A DNA stretch of 6,838 nucleotides from Chloroflexota bacterium (lineage in GTDB: Bacteria > Chloroflexota > UBA6077), in assembly GCA_021786215.1 (NCBI GenBank), contig JAJYNT010000467.1:1-6838 (forward strand), in the 5' to 3' direction. Numbering within the stretch: position 1 is the stretch's first letter; each line of letters starts with the position of its first letter. The translations under genes were made by a program, and so were the position numbers. A model generated the notes under the pieces. It saw only the letters and a program-made list of their open reading frames with translations, made no database searches and was not told the origin of the DNA. Shown here piece after piece: positions 5,366 through 6,838 of the stretch.

Positions 5366-6838
5366 CTATCTTCCCCGCGGTGTGAACCATGCCGCCATCT
5401 CCTCTGAAGATGGCTTTTCAGCTGCCTGGAGGGCTAGACGCGACACCGTATTGGGCTCAGGCATGAGAACCGCCGTGCTGGACAGAGAAGCCATAAGACC
5501 GGTTCGACAAGCGTGATTGCTGCCACTGTCCACTATCTGCCCACGATCCATGACCAGTATCTGCTCCACCGATTCCAGCCCCGTCAGGCGATGGGTGATC
5601 AAGAGGCTGGTGCGACCTCGCATGATGTCTCGGAGGTTCGTCATTACGCCCAACTCCGTCTGACCATCGAGGTGGGTGGTGGGCTCGTCAAGGATCAGCA
5701 GCGGAGCGTCCTTCAACAGCGCTCTGGCGATAGCCAGCCTCTGCCTCTCTCCGCCGCTCAGTCGCAAGCCCAGCTCCCCAACCGCCGTGTCGAGACCCAG
5801 AGGCAGACTGTCCAGGAAGTGGCCCAACTGGGCCCGCTCCATCGCCTCCCTCAACTGGGCATCGGTGGCCTCGGGTCGGGCGATCTTGAGGTTCTCTCGG
5901 ATGGTCCCGTTGAAGAGGTGCGTTCGCTGTGAGACCACGGCGACCATGTGAAGTAGCGCCTCTCGGTCGTAGCTGCACAGATCGCGTCCTCCCAGGGTGA
6001 TCAGCCCATCTCGGTAGTCCCAGAAGCGCAGCAGCAGGTTGACCAGGGTAGACTTGCCGGCCCCGCTGGGGCCGATGATCGCCAGACTACCACCCGCGGG
6101 AATATGGAAACTCACCCCATCCAACGCCAGCGGCCCGTCGGGACCGTAGCGGAAGCTGAGCTTCTCCACCGTGAGGCCGGCTCCCAAGGGTTCTGAGTTC
6201 TGGGTTGTCCCTCTCCCAAAGGGAGAGGCGTTTACGCTGTCCCCATCGACAATCTCGAATAGCCGCCGGGCGGCCTCGAGGCTGCTGCCAAGCTGTTGGA
6301 AGGCGGCGGAAAGGGGCGCCACCGCCTCGAAACTGGCCAGTGCCGCGAGCGTGACGACCGGCAGGAAAACGCCATTCAGCCTTCCACTTGATACCAGGGG
6401 TATCGTCGTTGCCAACACCGCGAGCATCCCGACGTTGGTCAGGAGGCTGGTGAGAGCACTATGGAGGCCGCCGATATCGGCCATTCTCTCCTGAACCGCT
6501 ATCCAGCGGCGGCCAAGCTCCCGAACCGTGGCCTGCTGTTGGGGTCCTCGCCCGAATGCCAGCAGATCGGCCATGCCCTGGAGACTGTCCACCAGCCGAA
6601 CGTTGAGCTCCCCCCGCAACCGCGTCCCCTCTTGCCCCAGTCTTCGGCTCATTAGGAGGGTCGCTATCGGGAGACCCAGGCCTGAAAGCAGCAGGAAGAG
6701 GGTCAGGACCAACGCCAGTGAAACGTCGAAGCTGCTCATGAATAGCCACATCGTCACCCCGATCACCAGAGCTACCATGGGCGGAGAGATGACGCGAACG
6801 TAGAAGTGCTGGAGGGTGTCCACGTCTGACACGATCCG
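5366..6838 (-). CDS. cydC: CydC-like thiol-reductant ABC exporter subunit (5' end outside window)
   Basis: About 490 residues are visible: part of the transmembrane domain followed by a complete nucleotide-binding domain. The first visible residues, RIVSDVDTLQHFYVRV, match the CydC pattern after its second helix; the frame is open to the window edge, so roughly the first 110-130 residues are missing. Counting from the GTG codon at 6832, ATPase motifs are Walker A GPSGAGKST (254-262), Q-loop Q302, signature LSGGE (358-362), Walker B LLILDE (378-383) and switch H414. CydC pairs with CydD, presumably encoded beyond the edge, to export cysteine or glutathione needed for assembly of cytochrome bd and c-type cytochromes. 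This suits the neighbours. Oddities are a palindrome-containing linker (about 198-218) and an atypical C-terminal tail of about 50 residues after GQIVDSG. A generic ABC exporter is the alternative. Confidence 0.85.
   Translation of the reverse strand, partial: RIVSDVDTLQHFYVRVISPPMVALVIGVTMWLFMSSFDVSLALVLTLFLLLSGLGLPIATLLMSRRLGQEGTRLRGELNVRLVDSLQGMADLLAFGRGPQQQATVRELGRRWIAVQERMADIGGLHSALTSLLTNVGMLAVLATTIPLVSSGRLNGVFLPVVTLAALASFEAVAPLSAAFQQLGSSLEAARRLFEIVDGDSVNASPFGRGTTQNSEPLGAGLTVEKLSFRYGPDGPLALDGVSFHIPAGGSLAIIGPSGAGKSTLVNLLLRFWDYRDGLITLGGRDLCSYDREALLHMVAVVSQRTHLFNGTIRENLKIARPEATDAQLREAMERAQLGHFLDSLPLGLDTAVGELGLRLSGGERQRLAIARALLKDAPLLILDEPTTHLDGQTELGVMTNLRDIMRGRTSLLITHRLTGLESVEQILVMDRGQIVDSGSNHACRTGLMASLSSTAVLMPEPNTVSRLALQAAEKPSSEEMAAWFTPRGR
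6210..6228. repeat. Short palindrome inside the cydC reading frame
   Basis: cctctccc (6210-6217) and gggagagg (6221-6228) form a perfect 8-bp inverted repeat around aaa. It lies in the linker between the transmembrane and ATPase domains and keeps the cydC frame open. The neighbouring ttctgagttctgggtt (6190-6205) has low complexity. From memory, such 'ccctctccc...gggagaggg' palindromes are common between genes, so this looks like an intergenic-type repeat that has entered a gene. Confidence 0.6.

Noticed and set aside
4570..5385. Long plus-strand open frame opposite the cytochrome c genes
   Set aside because: It has no recognisable domain and is antisense to two clear cytochrome c genes with intact haem motifs and signals.
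1..6838. CRISPR arrays, tRNA or rRNA genes, transposase genes
   Set aside because: No regularly spaced direct repeats, no cloverleaf or rRNA-like stretches, and no transposase motifs are visible on either strand.

Overview
The window is most likely from a monoderm, aerobically respiring bacterium, and Chloroflexota is my best guess. The grounds are moderate GC-rich coding, three c-type cytochromes that all appear membrane-tethered (two lipoprotein signals, one N-terminal anchor), a fused b6-type cytochrome b, and hairpin-rich intergenic repeats like those I recall from that phylum. The assignment is inference and has not been tested by search.

Left part, mostly plus strand. Bases 1-339 hold no gene but are packed with inverted repeats, including a perfect 25-bp palindrome with a 3-nt loop. 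Then comes a stand-alone NarL-type receiver domain (340-711, +). It converges on an orphan C-terminal fragment of an EamA/DMT permease (782-1084, -). A DUF2267 protein (1352-1747, +) follows and ends at a probable intrinsic terminator. Between this gene and the next convergent operon is a set of competing hairpins (1835-1949).

Right part, all minus strand, read from high to low coordinates. It starts with a cydC-like ABC transporter subunit, cut by the window edge (5366-6838). Next are a 60-bp palindromic element and the frameshifted 3' relic of a cytochrome c oxidase subunit III gene. After these come a small lipoprotein cytochrome c (4735-5058), a planctomycete-type (PSCyt1-like) lipoprotein cytochrome c (4266-4715), a Rieske protein (3648-4190), a fused cytochrome b6/subunit IV (2476-3651) and a membrane-anchored class I cytochrome c (1959-2405).

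The Rieske, cytochrome b and terminal cytochrome c genes form the core of a quinol:cytochrome c oxidoreductase (bc/b6f-like complex III). The Rieske stop and cytochrome b start overlap in ATGA, implying translational coupling. The two extra lipoprotein cytochromes probably carry electrons to or from this complex. A CydDC exporter supplies reductant for cytochrome assembly outside the membrane, which fits the neighbourhood. The cox3 relic suggests that an oxidase gene once lay in the operon and was lost through rearrangement near the palindromic element. I see no clear evidence of a wholly new system. The most unusual points are the cytochrome b architecture, the decayed cox3, the in-frame palindrome inside cydC and the structured repeats.
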